Part shown: positions 16,327 to 27,023 of the stretch, one piece after another
Layout of the letters: every line of letters begins with the position of its first letter
Position numbering within the stretch: position 1 is the stretch's first letter
NCBI RefSeq assembly: GCF_037911135.1
Contig: NZ_JBBLYU010000006.1
Coordinates: 26,232 to 90,231, forward strand
Direction: 5' to 3'
DNA: 64,000 nucleotides
Origin: Phaeobacter sp. A36a-5a
GTDB taxonomy: Bacteria > Pseudomonadota > Alphaproteobacteria > Rhodobacterales > Rhodobacteraceae
Translations under genes and position numbers: made by a program
The notes under the pieces: generated by a model
Told to the model about the DNA's origin: nothing
The model's input: the letters and a program-made list of their open reading frames with translations, nothing else
The model's database searches: none

Positions 16327-17622
16327 ATGACAGGCAGTGATTCCATGGCAGAGCCCGGCTTTGACACAGAGCGGCTGACCGGCGCGTTGACCCGCGAAAC
16401 GGTCAAGAAGAATGTCGCCGCGATCCATATCAGCGGCAAGCTGACGCTGTTGCAGCGCAAGCTGTCGAATGTGCTGCTGCTCAATGCCTATGACACGCTG
16501 ACCTCGGCGCGCAGCCATACCATCGACGCGCGCACCTTGGCGATGATGGTGGGGTATAATTCCAACGATATCGACAGTCTGCGCGCCAGCCTGCGGGCGC
16601 TGGCCGAAACCGTTGCCGAATGGGACATGCTGGACGAACAGGGCCATCAGGAATGGGGCGTCTCCTCACTGCTCAGCTTTGCCAAGCTGAAGAATGGGAT
16701 CTGCGAATATGCCTATTCGCCGGAGCTGGCCAAGAAACTGCACGACCCCAAGATCTTTGCCCTGATCAACGTCAAGATTCAGCGCAATTTCAGCTCCGGT
16801 CACGGGCTGGCGCTTTATGAAAACTGCTATCGTTTTGTGCGCACCGGATCGACCGGCTGGTGGGGGCTCGATATCTTTCGCAAGCTGATGGGGGTGGATG
16901 GCTCCGCCTATTACGAGAGTTTCAAACATCTCAACGCCAAGATCATCAAACCGGCGGTGGCCGAGGTCAATAAATCCTCCGACATCATCATCGAGCCGCA
17001 GACCCGCAAGAAAGGCCGCGCGGTCAGCGAAATCCGTTTCCTGATCCGTGAAAATCCGCAGATGGCGATGTTCCAGATCGACGACAGCGACGGGCTGCGC
17101 CAGCAACCGGTCTATAGGGCGCTGCGCGGGCAGGGCGTGTCGGACCGTCTGGCGCGGCAGTGGATCACCGAACACGGGCCGGATTACGTTCAGCAGAAAC
17201 TGGATTACGTGGCCGGGCAGGGGGCGGTGAAATCGCGGCTTGGCTATCTGCGTGCGGCGATTGACGGCGATTACAGCGCGACACCAGAGGCCGGAACCCC
17301 GCCGCCGATCACAGCCGAGGAGGAGGCCCGCATCCGCGAGGCCCGTCTGGCACGCGAGGCGGAGGCCGCCGCAGAGGCCGCCGCCTTTGACGCCCGCGCC
17401 GCAGCCCGCCGGGACCGGGCGCGGCATCTGGAAACTGTCGAGGCGCTGGTTTCGCGGCGAAACCCGACCCAGCGTGACGCAGACAAACGGCTGTTCCTGT
17501 CGCGGCTGGAGAGCGATCTGGACCGCGAGCATTTCCGTCAGCATGGCTGGCGCTCGGCGCTCAATGCTGCGGCCATCATCGCCTTCTGGCGTGAGCTGGA
17601 GCCGGAGGCCTTCGACAGCTAG
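16327..17622 (+). CDS. Plasmid replication initiator (Rep_3-like; DnaA-like/RepB-type Roseobacter replicase)
   Basis: 431 residues from ATG 16327, which sits six bases after GAGG; ATG 16324 and 16345 are alternatives. The N-terminal ~250 residues have the two-winged-helix pattern of Rep_3 initiators: LTLLQRKLSNVLLLNAYDTL, then SLRASLRALAETVAEWDML, and ALYENCYRFVRTGSTGWWGLDIFRKLMGV. These bind iterons. The C-terminal third is Ala/Glu/Arg-rich and probably a coiled helix (EEEARIREARLAREAEAAAEA region). It is divergent from parAB with the iterons between, the arrangement known for several Roseobacter plasmid classes. The exact compatibility class cannot be fixed without alignment. Confidence 0.85.
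   Translation: MTGSDSMAEPGFDTERLTGALTRETVKKNVAAIHISGKLTLLQRKLSNVLLLNAYDTLTSARSHTIDARTLAMMVGYNSNDIDSLRASLRALAETVAEWDMLDEQGHQEWGVSSLLSFAKLKNGICEYAYSPELAKKLHDPKIFALINVKIQRNFSSGHGLALYENCYRFVRTGSTGWWGLDIFRKLMGVDGSAYYESFKHLNAKIIKPAVAEVNKSSDIIIEPQTRKKGRAVSEIRFLIRENPQMAMFQIDDSDGLRQQPVYRALRGQGVSDRLARQWITEHGPDYVQQKLDYVAGQGAVKSRLGYLRAAIDGDYSATPEAGTPPPITAEEEARIREARLAREAEAAAEAAAFDARAAARRDRARHLETVEALVSRRNPTQRDADKRLFLSRLESDLDREHFRQHGWRSALNAAAIIAFWRELEPEAFDS
17448..17464. repeat. parS: Putative parS site 4 (near the 3' end of rep)
   Basis: Identical in all 17 bp to site 1 in parB (GGTTTCG-CGG-CGAAACC), although the two lie in unrelated coding sequences 3.3 kb apart. Coding constraint therefore cannot explain the match. 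Confidence 0.7.
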
Positions 17623-17679
17623 CGCGGTCCCGGCAGGGGGCGCAAGGGAACCAACAGCGGTCTGCCGCGTTGGTCCGGC

Positions 17680-17877
17680 ATGGTCTATTTTCTATTCAAC
17701 CCCTTTGCGCTGAGCCTGCTGCGGACGCTGCTGGCGGTCCTGCTGTCGGGTCTTGCCGCCCTGATCCTGCTGTCGATGCTGACCCAACCGGCCCGCGCGG
17801 GCGGAGCGCAGGCGCTGGATCCTGCACCGGTCGGATCTGTCGCGCCGTTTGTTCGACCCGCCGCACCGGGGTCGTGA
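17680..17877 (+). CDS. Small hydrophobic protein (uncertain)
   Basis: 65 codons, MVYFLFNPFALSLLRTLLAV followed by a second hydrophobic stretch and an Ala/Pro-rich tail. It could be a one-TM membrane peptide or an exported peptide cleaved after ARA. The ribosome binding site is weak and the opposite strand is equally open here. Its position between rep and the DUF1206 gene gives no functional hint. Kept because hydrophobicity is coherent, but it may not be real. Confidence 0.3.
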   Translation: MVYFLFNPFALSLLRTLLAVLLSGLAALILLSMLTQPARAGGAQALDPAPVGSVAPFVRPAAPGS

Positions 17878-17936
17878 CCGCCCGCTGTCATTTTTCACCT
17901 GCCATGCCGCAGGCACCATAGTCAGGAACCCTCGCC

Positions 17937-18779
17937 ATGTCCGCAGACCGCACCACCGATCATTCCGCCCGTGATTTCGCCTGGGCCGTGCCGATCATGC
18001 GGGCGGGCTACGCCGGGCGCGGGCTGGTCTACCTGCTGGTTGCGGGGCTGTCGCTCTGGTCGATCCTAAATGGCGGAGAGGCGGAGGGCACCGCCGAGAC
18101 GATGCAGCGGTTTCGCAGCGGCTGGGGCATCGCGGTGCTGCTGGTGATCGCGCTGGCGATGCTGGCCTATGCCATCTGGAGGGCCGTGGACGGGATCTGG
18201 GATCTTGAAGATTATGGCAGCGACCTCAAAGGAGTGGTGGCAAGGGCCGGGATGATCATCACCGGTTTGGTGCATCTGGGGCTGGCCGCGCTTGCCATCA
18301 TTGTTGCGGTTGGGGTCAGCCGGGGCGGTGGCGACACTGGCGTCGTACAGCAGCTGTTTGCCTCTCCGATGGGTCAGCTGGCGGCGGGGATCATCGGGGT
18401 GATCACCATCGCCGTCGGCTTCTACTATCTGCACAAGGCCTGGACGCAGGGCTACCTTGACCACCTACAGGGCAACCCGGTCACCCGCCATCTGAACATG
18501 GCGCTGCGCATCGGGCTGGCCGGGCAGGGGGTTGCAGTGGGCATCATCGGCCTGCTGATCGTACAGGCCGCCACCTATTCCTCCCGCAGCGAGGCGGGTG
18601 GTCTGGGGTCGGCCTTTGACTGGCTGCAATCCAAAGCCTATGGTCAGGCGCTGGTGATTGCCCTCTGCCTTGGTCTTCTGGGGTTTGGCCTGTTCTGCTT
18701 TGTCAACGCGCGCTACCGGATCGTGCCACGGGCCGATGCCTCCGGCACGCCGTCGCTGCGGCAATTGCTGAACGGCTGA
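17937..18779 (+). CDS. DUF1206 integral membrane protein
   Basis: 280 residues, about six TM helices arranged as three similar two-helix units, each with an R-x-G-Y/L-x-G-R/Q-G-like entry (MRAGYAGRGLVYLLVAGLSL, ARAGMIITGLVHLGLAALAI, LRIGLAGQGVAVGIIGLLIV). This triplicated pattern is characteristic of DUF1206. No enzymatic role is known for the family; some members are stress-associated membrane proteins. AGGA precedes the ATG by ~10 bases. It converges on the multicopper oxidase gene. Confidence 0.88.
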   Translation: MSADRTTDHSARDFAWAVPIMRAGYAGRGLVYLLVAGLSLWSILNGGEAEGTAETMQRFRSGWGIAVLLVIALAMLAYAIWRAVDGIWDLEDYGSDLKGVVARAGMIITGLVHLGLAALAIIVAVGVSRGGGDTGVVQQLFASPMGQLAAGIIGVITIAVGFYYLHKAWTQGYLDHLQGNPVTRHLNMALRIGLAGQGVAVGIIGLLIVQAATYSSRSEAGGLGSAFDWLQSKAYGQALVIALCLGLLGFGLFCFVNARYRIVPRADASGTPSLRQLLNG

Positions 18780-18857
18780 GGCGGTTCCCCGACCAAGCGA
18801 TCAGGCGACCGCACCACACCGGCGCGTGCCTCTCGGCGCAGGGGCGGAGCCGGGAGG

Positions 18858-20315
18858 TCAGGCCAGCACGCGGATATAGCCCGCCAGCCCGGTTTTCTGA
18901 TGTTCGATCACATGGCAGTGAAACGCCCAGTCGCCGGGATTGTCGGCCACCAGTGCCACCTCGATGATTTCATCCTTCAGCAGCAGCGCGGTATCGGTCC
19001 AGTTGGACGGCAGGCTGCGCCGGTTCGACCGCAGCGGGCGGAACACCAGACCGTGCAGGTGGATCGGATGGGCGTTGGGGCTTTCATTGCGCAGCCGCAG
19101 GATCACGCTTTCGCCGCGGTTGAGCACCAGCAGCGGGGCGGCGCCGGGGGTGTCGGGATCGGCAGCGTCACCGGGCCAGGGTTTGCGGTTGATCGACCAG
19201 AAGCTATAGCCCAGCGAGCCGCAATAACCGTTCTCCTGCGCGCCGCCTTCGGGCGTCCAGCCAAAAACCAGATCCTCGGTGCGCGCTTTGGTCAGATCCG
19301 GCTCAGGCACGTCATTGGCGGGCAGCGGCGACAGCTCGGCCAGATCGCGGCCAAGGCTGGGACCGGTGGCGCGGATCCGGGCCAGACGGCGGGGTCCGCC
19401 GGGAAAGTCGGTCATCACATCGACATAGGCGCCTTCGATGCGGGGCATCTGCACCGCGATATCCAGACGTTGGCCGGGTGACAGCAGGGCAGGGGCCTTA
19501 TCGGTGGGCCAGTCGATGGCCTCGCGCAGCGGGTGACCATCGGCGGCAATCACCTGACCGGAGGCACCCAGCACAAAGGGTTTGTAGATCCGCGTGGTAT
19601 CGGTGGCCGCAAGCCGCAGCCGCGCCAGCCCGCCGGTGGGGGCCTCATAGGTCGGGTCGCTGTCCCAATTGGCGGTTATGATGGTGCCAAAGGTGCCCGC
19701 CCGCGCCGCCCCGCGCGCAGTCCACAGCTTCAGCCATTCGCCATTGGGGCGCAGTCGGAAATCGCGCAGGTTCAGGGCAATATCGGCGTCAAATCCGGGG
19801 TCTTCGGCCTCTTCCACCACCAGCACGCCGGTCAGCCCCATGGCCATCTGGTTCATCGTCATGCAATGCGGGTGATACCAATAGGTGCCGGCATCCATCG
19901 GGGTGAAGTGGTAGTCGAAACTCTCCCCCTCGCCGATGGGGAACTGCGTCAGATAGGGCACCCCGTCCATGGCATTGTCCAGCCGGATGCCGTGCCAGTG
20001 CATTGCCGTGTAATCGGGCAGGGCATTGGTGACCCGCGCGGCAAAGGGCTGACCCTGTTTAATGCGGATGACCGGCGGCGGCCCGTCAGGGCGGGTCGAG
20101 ATCAGGTCATCAGTGGGCTGATCGGCGATGGTATAGCGGGCGCGCTGGATGTGGATCGGCAGAGGCACCGCCGTGGGTTGGGCGCTGGCCCGCGCCCTGG
20201 CCGGGGTGGTGAGCTGTGCGCCCGCCAGCCCCAGTGGCGCCAGCATCCCGGCGGCCCCTGTCAATTGCAGCGCGCGGCGGCGGCTCAGGCGGGGCGAAGG
20301 TCTGTCTGCGGTCAT
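18858..20315 (-). CDS. Tat-exported multicopper oxidase
   Basis: 485 residues. The N-terminus is a Tat signal (LSRRRALQLTGAAGMLAPLG). Three cupredoxin domains follow, with the copper motifs in order: HWHG (~105), WYHPHCMTMNQMAMGLTG, HPIHLHG near residue 410, and the C-terminal HCHVIEHQKTGLAGYIRV, which supplies type 1 and type 3 ligands. Such enzymes couple one-electron oxidation of metals (Cu+, Mn2+) or phenolics to O2 reduction in the periplasm. There is no Met-rich insert of the CueO type, so the substrate is open. The gene lies next to oxyR/katG on the same strand as oxyR. Confidence 0.9.
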   Translation of the reverse strand: MTADRPSPRLSRRRALQLTGAAGMLAPLGLAGAQLTTPARARASAQPTAVPLPIHIQRARYTIADQPTDDLISTRPDGPPPVIRIKQGQPFAARVTNALPDYTAMHWHGIRLDNAMDGVPYLTQFPIGEGESFDYHFTPMDAGTYWYHPHCMTMNQMAMGLTGVLVVEEAEDPGFDADIALNLRDFRLRPNGEWLKLWTARGAARAGTFGTIITANWDSDPTYEAPTGGLARLRLAATDTTRIYKPFVLGASGQVIAADGHPLREAIDWPTDKAPALLSPGQRLDIAVQMPRIEGAYVDVMTDFPGGPRRLARIRATGPSLGRDLAELSPLPANDVPEPDLTKARTEDLVFGWTPEGGAQENGYCGSLGYSFWSINRKPWPGDAADPDTPGAAPLLVLNRGESVILRLRNESPNAHPIHLHGLVFRPLRSNRRSLPSNWTDTALLLKDEIIEVALVADNPGDWAFHCHVIEHQKTGLAGYIRVLA

Positions 20316-20412
20316 GGTTCTACCGGTTGCGGGAGAGGCTGCGGGCAGGCTAGCGGGTTTGGCTGGCGGGTGTAAGATCCGGCGACAGGGCTGCGGCGGA
20401 ATTACCCGCCCT

Positions 20413-21348
20413 CTATGTGCCGGTCAGCGAGCCGCGGGCCTGCCGCAGGACGGTGCCGATCTTGCGGAACAGATCGGCGCGCACGCTGGTTGGCCGCCAG
20501 CCGAGGGTCACCCGGCGCGGGCAGGCATCGGCAAGCGGCGTCATCACCACATCCTGTCCCGCCGCAACCCCGGCATCGACCGCGAGATCGGGCAGCAGGG
20601 TGATCCCCAGCCCCTCGCTCACCATGGAGATCAGGGTGGAGAGCGAGGTGGCGGCAAAACTGTCGTCGCGCTGGATATCGCGATCGGGAAAGGCGCTGAG
20701 CGCGTGATGATGCAGACAATGGCCCTGTTCGAGCAACAGCAGCTGTCGCCCGTCCAGATCGGCCCCGCGAAGGGCGGTGTCGGCCCCGGCGCTGAGGTCA
20801 GAGGCGGGCGGCGGCGCGGCAAGGTGATAGCCGTCGTCGAACAGATGCAGGGTTTCCAGCCCGGAGGCGGCATAGGGTTCGGCATAGATCACCAGATCCA
20901 GCCGCCCGCTGTGGACGCCTTCCAGCAGCTGGCCGGTCAGTTCCTCGCGCAGGTAGAGTTGCAGATCGGGAAAGCTGGATTTCAGCGCAGGCATGGCGCG
21001 GGGGATCAGGAAGGGACCGATGGTGGGGATTGCGCCCATCCGCAGGGTGCCGCCTTCGGGTCGGGCCTGAGCGGCGGCAAGCTCCTCGATCTCGCGGCTG
21101 TCCTGCAACAGCTTGCGGGCGCGTTCGGCAATCTGGGCGCCGACCGGGGTGAGGATGACCGAGCGTTTGGTGCGCTCTGCCAGGGTGACGCCGAGCCGCT
21201 CTTCCAGCTCCCGCAGGCCGACGCTGAGCGTCGGCTGGCTGACAAAGCATCTGGCGGCGGCGCGGGAAAAGTTCAGCTCATCCGCAACCGCCACAAGGAA
21301 GCGCAGCTGTCGCAGGGTGAGGCTGGTGTTATAGGGGGCGTCTATCAT
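20413..21348 (-). CDS. oxyR: OxyR-like LysR-family peroxide regulator lacking the resolving cysteine
   Basis: 311 residues. The N-terminal HTH (LTLRQLRFLVAVADELNFSRAAARCFVSQPTLS) and effector domain match OxyR closely, including LLEQGHCLHHHAL, where Cys211 corresponds to the peroxidatic Cys199 of E. coli. At the position nine residues further, where E. coli has Cys208, this protein has Phe220. It is divergent from katG, the classic OxyR target, with an ATAG-N7-CTAT element between them. Function as a hydrogen-peroxide-responsive activator of katG is therefore very likely, but the disulfide mechanism must differ or use another Cys. Confidence 0.9.
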   Translation of the reverse strand: MIDAPYNTSLTLRQLRFLVAVADELNFSRAAARCFVSQPTLSVGLRELEERLGVTLAERTKRSVILTPVGAQIAERARKLLQDSREIEELAAAQARPEGGTLRMGAIPTIGPFLIPRAMPALKSSFPDLQLYLREELTGQLLEGVHSGRLDLVIYAEPYAASGLETLHLFDDGYHLAAPPPASDLSAGADTALRGADLDGRQLLLLEQGHCLHHHALSAFPDRDIQRDDSFAATSLSTLISMVSEGLGITLLPDLAVDAGVAAGQDVVMTPLADACPRRVTLGWRPTSVRADLFRKIGTVLRQARGSLTGT

Positions 21349-21463
21349 CTTGCGTTTTTTAATCCGGTTTTACGCAGGCAGGCAAGCTGTGCCGATCAGG
21401 TTCTCGCCCCGACTCAGGTGGCATGTGCTAGGGTGGGCGACAGCAGGGGACGGAGAATTTCTG

Positions 21464-23778
<2,315 letters not shown>

Positions 23779-23782
23779 CCCC

Positions 23783-23839
23783 ATCCGATTTCACGGATGA
23801 TGAGCTAAACGACCCCGTCCGGCAGCTGATGCCGGGGGG
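23783..23839. terminator. Hairpins between convergent katG and nsrR
   Basis: Two stems occur: ATCCG/CGGAT at 23783-23787 and 23794-23798, and CCGGCA (23819-23824) with TGCCGG (23830-23835) followed by GGGGGGTTTC. Position between two convergent stop codons supports a bidirectional terminator; the T-run is poor. Confidence 0.5.
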
Positions 23840-23851
23840 GGGTTTCATGGC

Positions 23852-24301
23852 TCAGGTCGGGGTGGAGCCGGCAGCGCCGCCTTCGGTTGCCAGCAGCGGT
23901 GCAAGCACCGGGGCAGGGGCCTCGATCAGATCGCTGAGACGGTATTTCATTAGCACCTCGGCAAAGGCCTGTGCTGCCTCGCAGAGCACCCCTTTGAGGC
24001 GGCAGTTGCCGACCAGCAGGCAGCTGCTGCAATCGACGATCTCCATCGGTTCGCCCATCGCCTGCACCACATCGCCGAGGCGAATCGCTGCCGGATCCAT
24101 GTTCATCTGCACCCCGCCCGACCGGCCCCGGATGCTGCGGATATAGCCGTGGCGGACCAGCTCGCTGATGATCTTCATCACGGAACTGACCGGCAGCTGG
24201 TGCATGCGGCTCAATGTCTCAATCTCGAACATCTGCTCGGGCCGGCTGCCCAGCAAAATAAGGAGCCTCAGCGCGTAGTCGGTTTTCAGCTTCAGCTTCA
24301 T
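23852..24301 (-). CDS. nsrR: NsrR, Rrf2-family nitric-oxide-sensing repressor
   Basis: 149 residues from ATG 24301 (CGGAG upstream). Rrf2 winged HTH: MKLKLKTDYALRLLILLGSR, then ETLSRMHQLPVSSVMKIISELVRHG and the wing RSIRGRSGGVQ. The Fe-S cysteines are Cys91, Cys94 and Cys100 within DCSSCLLVGNCRLKGVL, matching the NsrR cluster-binding triad, with an additional Cys107. NO damage to the cluster relieves repression. The gene is divergent from the flavohemoglobin gene hmp, the main NsrR target, with two matching operators between them. Confidence 0.93.
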   Translation of the reverse strand: MKLKLKTDYALRLLILLGSRPEQMFEIETLSRMHQLPVSSVMKIISELVRHGYIRSIRGRSGGVQMNMDPAAIRLGDVVQAMGEPMEIVDCSSCLLVGNCRLKGVLCEAAQAFAEVLMKYRLSDLIEAPAPVLAPLLATEGGAAGSTPT

Positions 24302-24335
24302 TGCGGGCTCCGGGTGGCGGCATCTGCGGTGTTTA

Positions 24336-24394
24336 ATATTCATTTCGGTTGAATGTTTGTATAGCGGAAATATACATTCAGCTGAAATGAATGT
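24336..24394. promoter_or_regulatory. Two NsrR operators between nsrR and hmp
   Basis: Site 1 at 24336-24356 is ATATTCA-N7-TGAATGT and site 2 at 24374-24394 is ACATTCA-N7-TGAATGT (perfect 7-bp arms). Both share the same N7 geometry and the TTCA/TGAA core, resembling the dyad with ATGCATTT/AAATGCAT-like arms known for NsrR. Their centres are 38 bp apart. Confidence 0.8.
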
Positions 24395-24451
24395 TTTACC
24401 ACGGCCACCCGGATATCCCGGTTCCGGCCAAAGCAGAGAAGGACCAGACCC

Positions 24452-25642
24452 ATGGCACAGCCCCTGTCAGAGCAGACCAAGGCGATTGTGACCGCAACCG
24501 TTCCCGCGCTGGAGGCCCATGGTGGCGCCATCGTTGCGCAGATGTATGAGCGCCTGTTGGCGGATGCGGAAATCCGCGCCCTGTTCAACCAGTCACATCA
24601 GCAGAACGGGTCCAGCCAGCACGCGGCGCTGGCCAATGCGATCCTGGGCTACGCCCGCAATATCGACAATCTGGGCGCGCTGAGCGGCGTGGTGGAGCGG
24701 ATCGTCAACAAACATGTCAGCCTGCAGATCAAGCCCGCGCATTACGCCCATGTGGCGACCGCGCTGCTGGGGGCGATCGAGGCGGTGCTGGGCGATGCGG
24801 CAACGCCGGAGGTGCTGGACGCCTGGGGGGCCGCCTATTGGTTCCTTGCCGATCTGCTGATCGCGGCGGAAAGCAGGATGTATGAGGAGATTGCCGCAGC
24901 GGAGGGCGGCTGGGAGGGCTGGCGCGATTTTGCCATCACCGGGATCCTGCGCGAGAGCGCTTCGGTCAAATCCTTTGTCCTGCGGCCGGTGGATGGCGGT
25001 GCGGTGCTGCGGCACAAGCCGGGGCAATATCTGTCCTTTGATTTCGATAGCCCCGAGACCGGCAAGGCGCGGCGGAACTATTCGATCTCCTGCGCGCCGA
25101 ACGGGGAATACTACCGGATCTCGGTCAAGCAGGAGCCGGGTGGCGTGATCAGCGGCTGGCTGCATGAGGTCGCGGCGGAGGGCACCATCCTGCGCGTGGC
25201 GGCCCCGGCGGGGGATTTCTATCTGAAGGATCAGGCGGAGGCGGAGGTGGTGCTGCTGTCGGCCGGTGTCGGGCTGACGCCTATGGTCGCCATGCTGGAG
25301 AGCCTGGCCGCGAATGATCGCAGCGCCACCTATCTGCACGCGGCGGTCGATGGCGATAATCTGGCGATGGAGGGGCTGAGCAAATCGTTGGCGAAACGCA
25401 GTGTGATCTTCCTCGAAACGCCGAGCGAGGCTGACCGCGCCGCCGCGCGTTATGATGTGGAAGGGCGGATCACCCCGGACTGGCTGGCGGCGAATACCAA
25501 TACCGCCGTTTCGGACTATTACATCTGTGGGCCAAAGGGATTCATGGCGATGGCCATCGCGGGTCTGCGGGCGGCGAATGTCGATATGGAGCGGATCCAT
25601 TATGAGTTCTTTGGTCCGGCGGAAGATCTGGGTGTCGCCTGA
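24452..25642 (+). CDS. hmp: Flavohemoglobin (nitric oxide dioxygenase)
   Basis: 396 residues from ATG 24452 with GAGAAGGA upstream. The globin domain (residues 1-~140) carries the proximal His in the INKHVSLQIKPAHYAHVA segment. The FAD domain (~150-255) has RNYSIS, the flavin-binding motif. The NAD(P)H domain (~260-390) has VVLLSAGVGLTPMVAMLESL and YYICGPKGFM. It oxidises NO to nitrate with O2 and NAD(P)H. The paired NsrR operators upstream imply NO induction. A 13-bp perfect hairpin follows the stop. Confidence 0.97.
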   Translation: MAQPLSEQTKAIVTATVPALEAHGGAIVAQMYERLLADAEIRALFNQSHQQNGSSQHAALANAILGYARNIDNLGALSGVVERIVNKHVSLQIKPAHYAHVATALLGAIEAVLGDAATPEVLDAWGAAYWFLADLLIAAESRMYEEIAAAEGGWEGWRDFAITGILRESASVKSFVLRPVDGGAVLRHKPGQYLSFDFDSPETGKARRNYSISCAPNGEYYRISVKQEPGGVISGWLHEVAAEGTILRVAAPAGDFYLKDQAEAEVVLLSAGVGLTPMVAMLESLAANDRSATYLHAAVDGDNLAMEGLSKSLAKRSVIFLETPSEADRAAARYDVEGRITPDWLAANTNTAVSDYYICGPKGFMAMAIAGLRAANVDMERIHYEFFGPAEDLGVA

Positions 25643-25687
25643 CACCTGACGCCCGACATCTGAGGGCTTGACCGGACCCATGCTGTG

Positions 25688-25721
25688 ATATGGCCGCGAC
25701 GTTGAGCTGTCGCGGCCATAT
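25688..25721. terminator. Perfect 13-bp hairpin between convergent hmp and usp
   Basis: ATATGGCCGCGAC (25688-25700) pairs without mismatch with GTCGCGGCCATAT (25709-25721) around an 8-base loop. It lies between two convergent stops, so it most likely terminates both transcripts. Confidence 0.75.
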
Positions 25722-25750
25722 TGCGTGATGCCTGTCGCGTGATGCCCCTG

Positions 25751-26596
25751 TTAATGGGCGAGGAAGATCGGCAGCTCTGTCTGCTGGAGCATCGTGCGCG
25801 TGGTGCCGCCGAACATCGCCTGACGCATACGAGAGTGGCCATAAGCCCCCATCACCACCAGATCGGCGCCGATTTCGCGCGCCCGCGACTGGATGCTGGT
25901 GCCGATTTCCTGCCCGTTGCTGGCAAATTGCGACAGGGTGACGGCGCAGCCATGGTGGCTGAGCCAGGCGGCGATATCGGTGCCGGGATCCTCGCCATCG
26001 CGGCCATGGGACAGATCGGAGTCGATGCAGCCGATGATCACCTCGCTGGCCTTGCGCAGATAGGGCAGGGCGGCATGGGCGGCGCGCGCCGCTGACAGGC
26101 TGCTGTCCCAGGCGAGGAAAATGCGGTCGCGGTGGGCAAAGGGGCTGCCGTTCAGCATCAGCGGCACCGGGGACTGGAACAGGATGCCATAGGTGGCTTC
26201 GCGGAACACGGGATCCGGGTCGGTCAGATCGTCGGCGATCTGGGCAATGTCGCAGGTCAGCGCCCGCCGTGCGGCGACCAGACCGATATCATTGCCCGAC
26301 CAGACCGCGAACTGCACGTCGCCGGGGCAGTTGCTGCGGGCCAGCAGCGTCTCGATGTCGTCGACACGTTTCTTGGCGGCGGCCTTGTTCTGCCGCAGGC
26401 GTTCCAACGGACCGTCCGAGGCAACCAGGGCGGCGTAACCGGAGTGGCCAAAGGCGAAACTGGGCGGACCGGGCAGCGCCTCCAGCAACAGGCAGGCGAG
26501 ATGCGCCTCCTGTTCGGCGGCGGCCTCGGCGGCGGCGGTGATGGTCTCGTCGCGGGTGTCTTTGCTGAGGATGAAGAGGGATGTTCTGCGTTGCAT
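25751..26596 (-). CDS. Universal stress protein, tandem-domain UspA type
   Basis: 281 residues. The C-terminal UspA domain (~145-281) has the strand RIFLAWDSSLSAARAAHAALPYL and the nucleotide-binding signature GAYGHSRMRQAMFGGTTRTML (G-x2-G-x9-G-[ST]) before the end. The N-terminal half is a degenerate copy without that signature. Such proteins act as ATP-binding stress factors in the cytoplasm. The setting beside hmp/nsrR suggests a role under nitrosative or low-oxygen stress, but no dedicated operator was seen. Confidence 0.88.
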   Translation of the reverse strand: MQRRTSLFILSKDTRDETITAAAEAAAEQEAHLACLLLEALPGPPSFAFGHSGYAALVASDGPLERLRQNKAAAKKRVDDIETLLARSNCPGDVQFAVWSGNDIGLVAARRALTCDIAQIADDLTDPDPVFREATYGILFQSPVPLMLNGSPFAHRDRIFLAWDSSLSAARAAHAALPYLRKASEVIIGCIDSDLSHGRDGEDPGTDIAAWLSHHGCAVTLSQFASNGQEIGTSIQSRAREIGADLVVMGAYGHSRMRQAMFGGTTRTMLQQTELPIFLAH

Positions 26597-27023
26597 GGCG
26601 TGCCTCCTGACGGGATGCGGCGGGCGGATCTGCCCGCGGCTGACGTCATTAGATCATCTGTGACAGCGGCCGCCATGATCCTGATCAAGCCTCGGCCGGT
26701 TGTCGCGACCGGGAGCAATGAGGCACAGCACGGGCGCGCGACCTGCCGGGGCTGACAGGCGATTTTGCAGCTGCGGCATCACGTCCGATTGCCGCAGTAT
26801 ACGATGGGATGCCGTCATGGGTTTGGACGGCGCGGCCATGTATTTCCAAAGAAATCACGGCAGGACAAAGGCGGAAAATCGCTCACCTTAACGTTGTGTA
26901 AGTTTCATAAAACTGCCGCTTGACGGATACAAAACATGCTGTAAGTTGCGTGCAAACACGTAAAAGGCGAAGAAAATTCTGCGCCGAAACCTGTTGAAAC
27001 TTTGTCGAAGGTCCCGCCGTGTC
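26597..27023. other. Intergenic region upstream of the ATP-grasp cluster, promoter candidate only
   Basis: About 430 bp without a convincing gene. The right half (26880-27000) is AT-rich for the window. TTGACG at 26920-26925 is a good -35 hexamer with only a weak -10 (TAAGTT at 26942-26947). GTAAGTT occurs twice, at 26898 and 26941, 43 bp apart. This is probably the promoter of the operon starting at 27024. Confidence 0.5.

Noticed and set aside
26898..26947. GTAAGTT repeated 43 bp apart upstream of the ATP-grasp operon, considered as an operator pair
   Set aside because: Seven bases repeated twice in an AT-rich region can occur by chance, and no dyad symmetry or phased spacing supports it.
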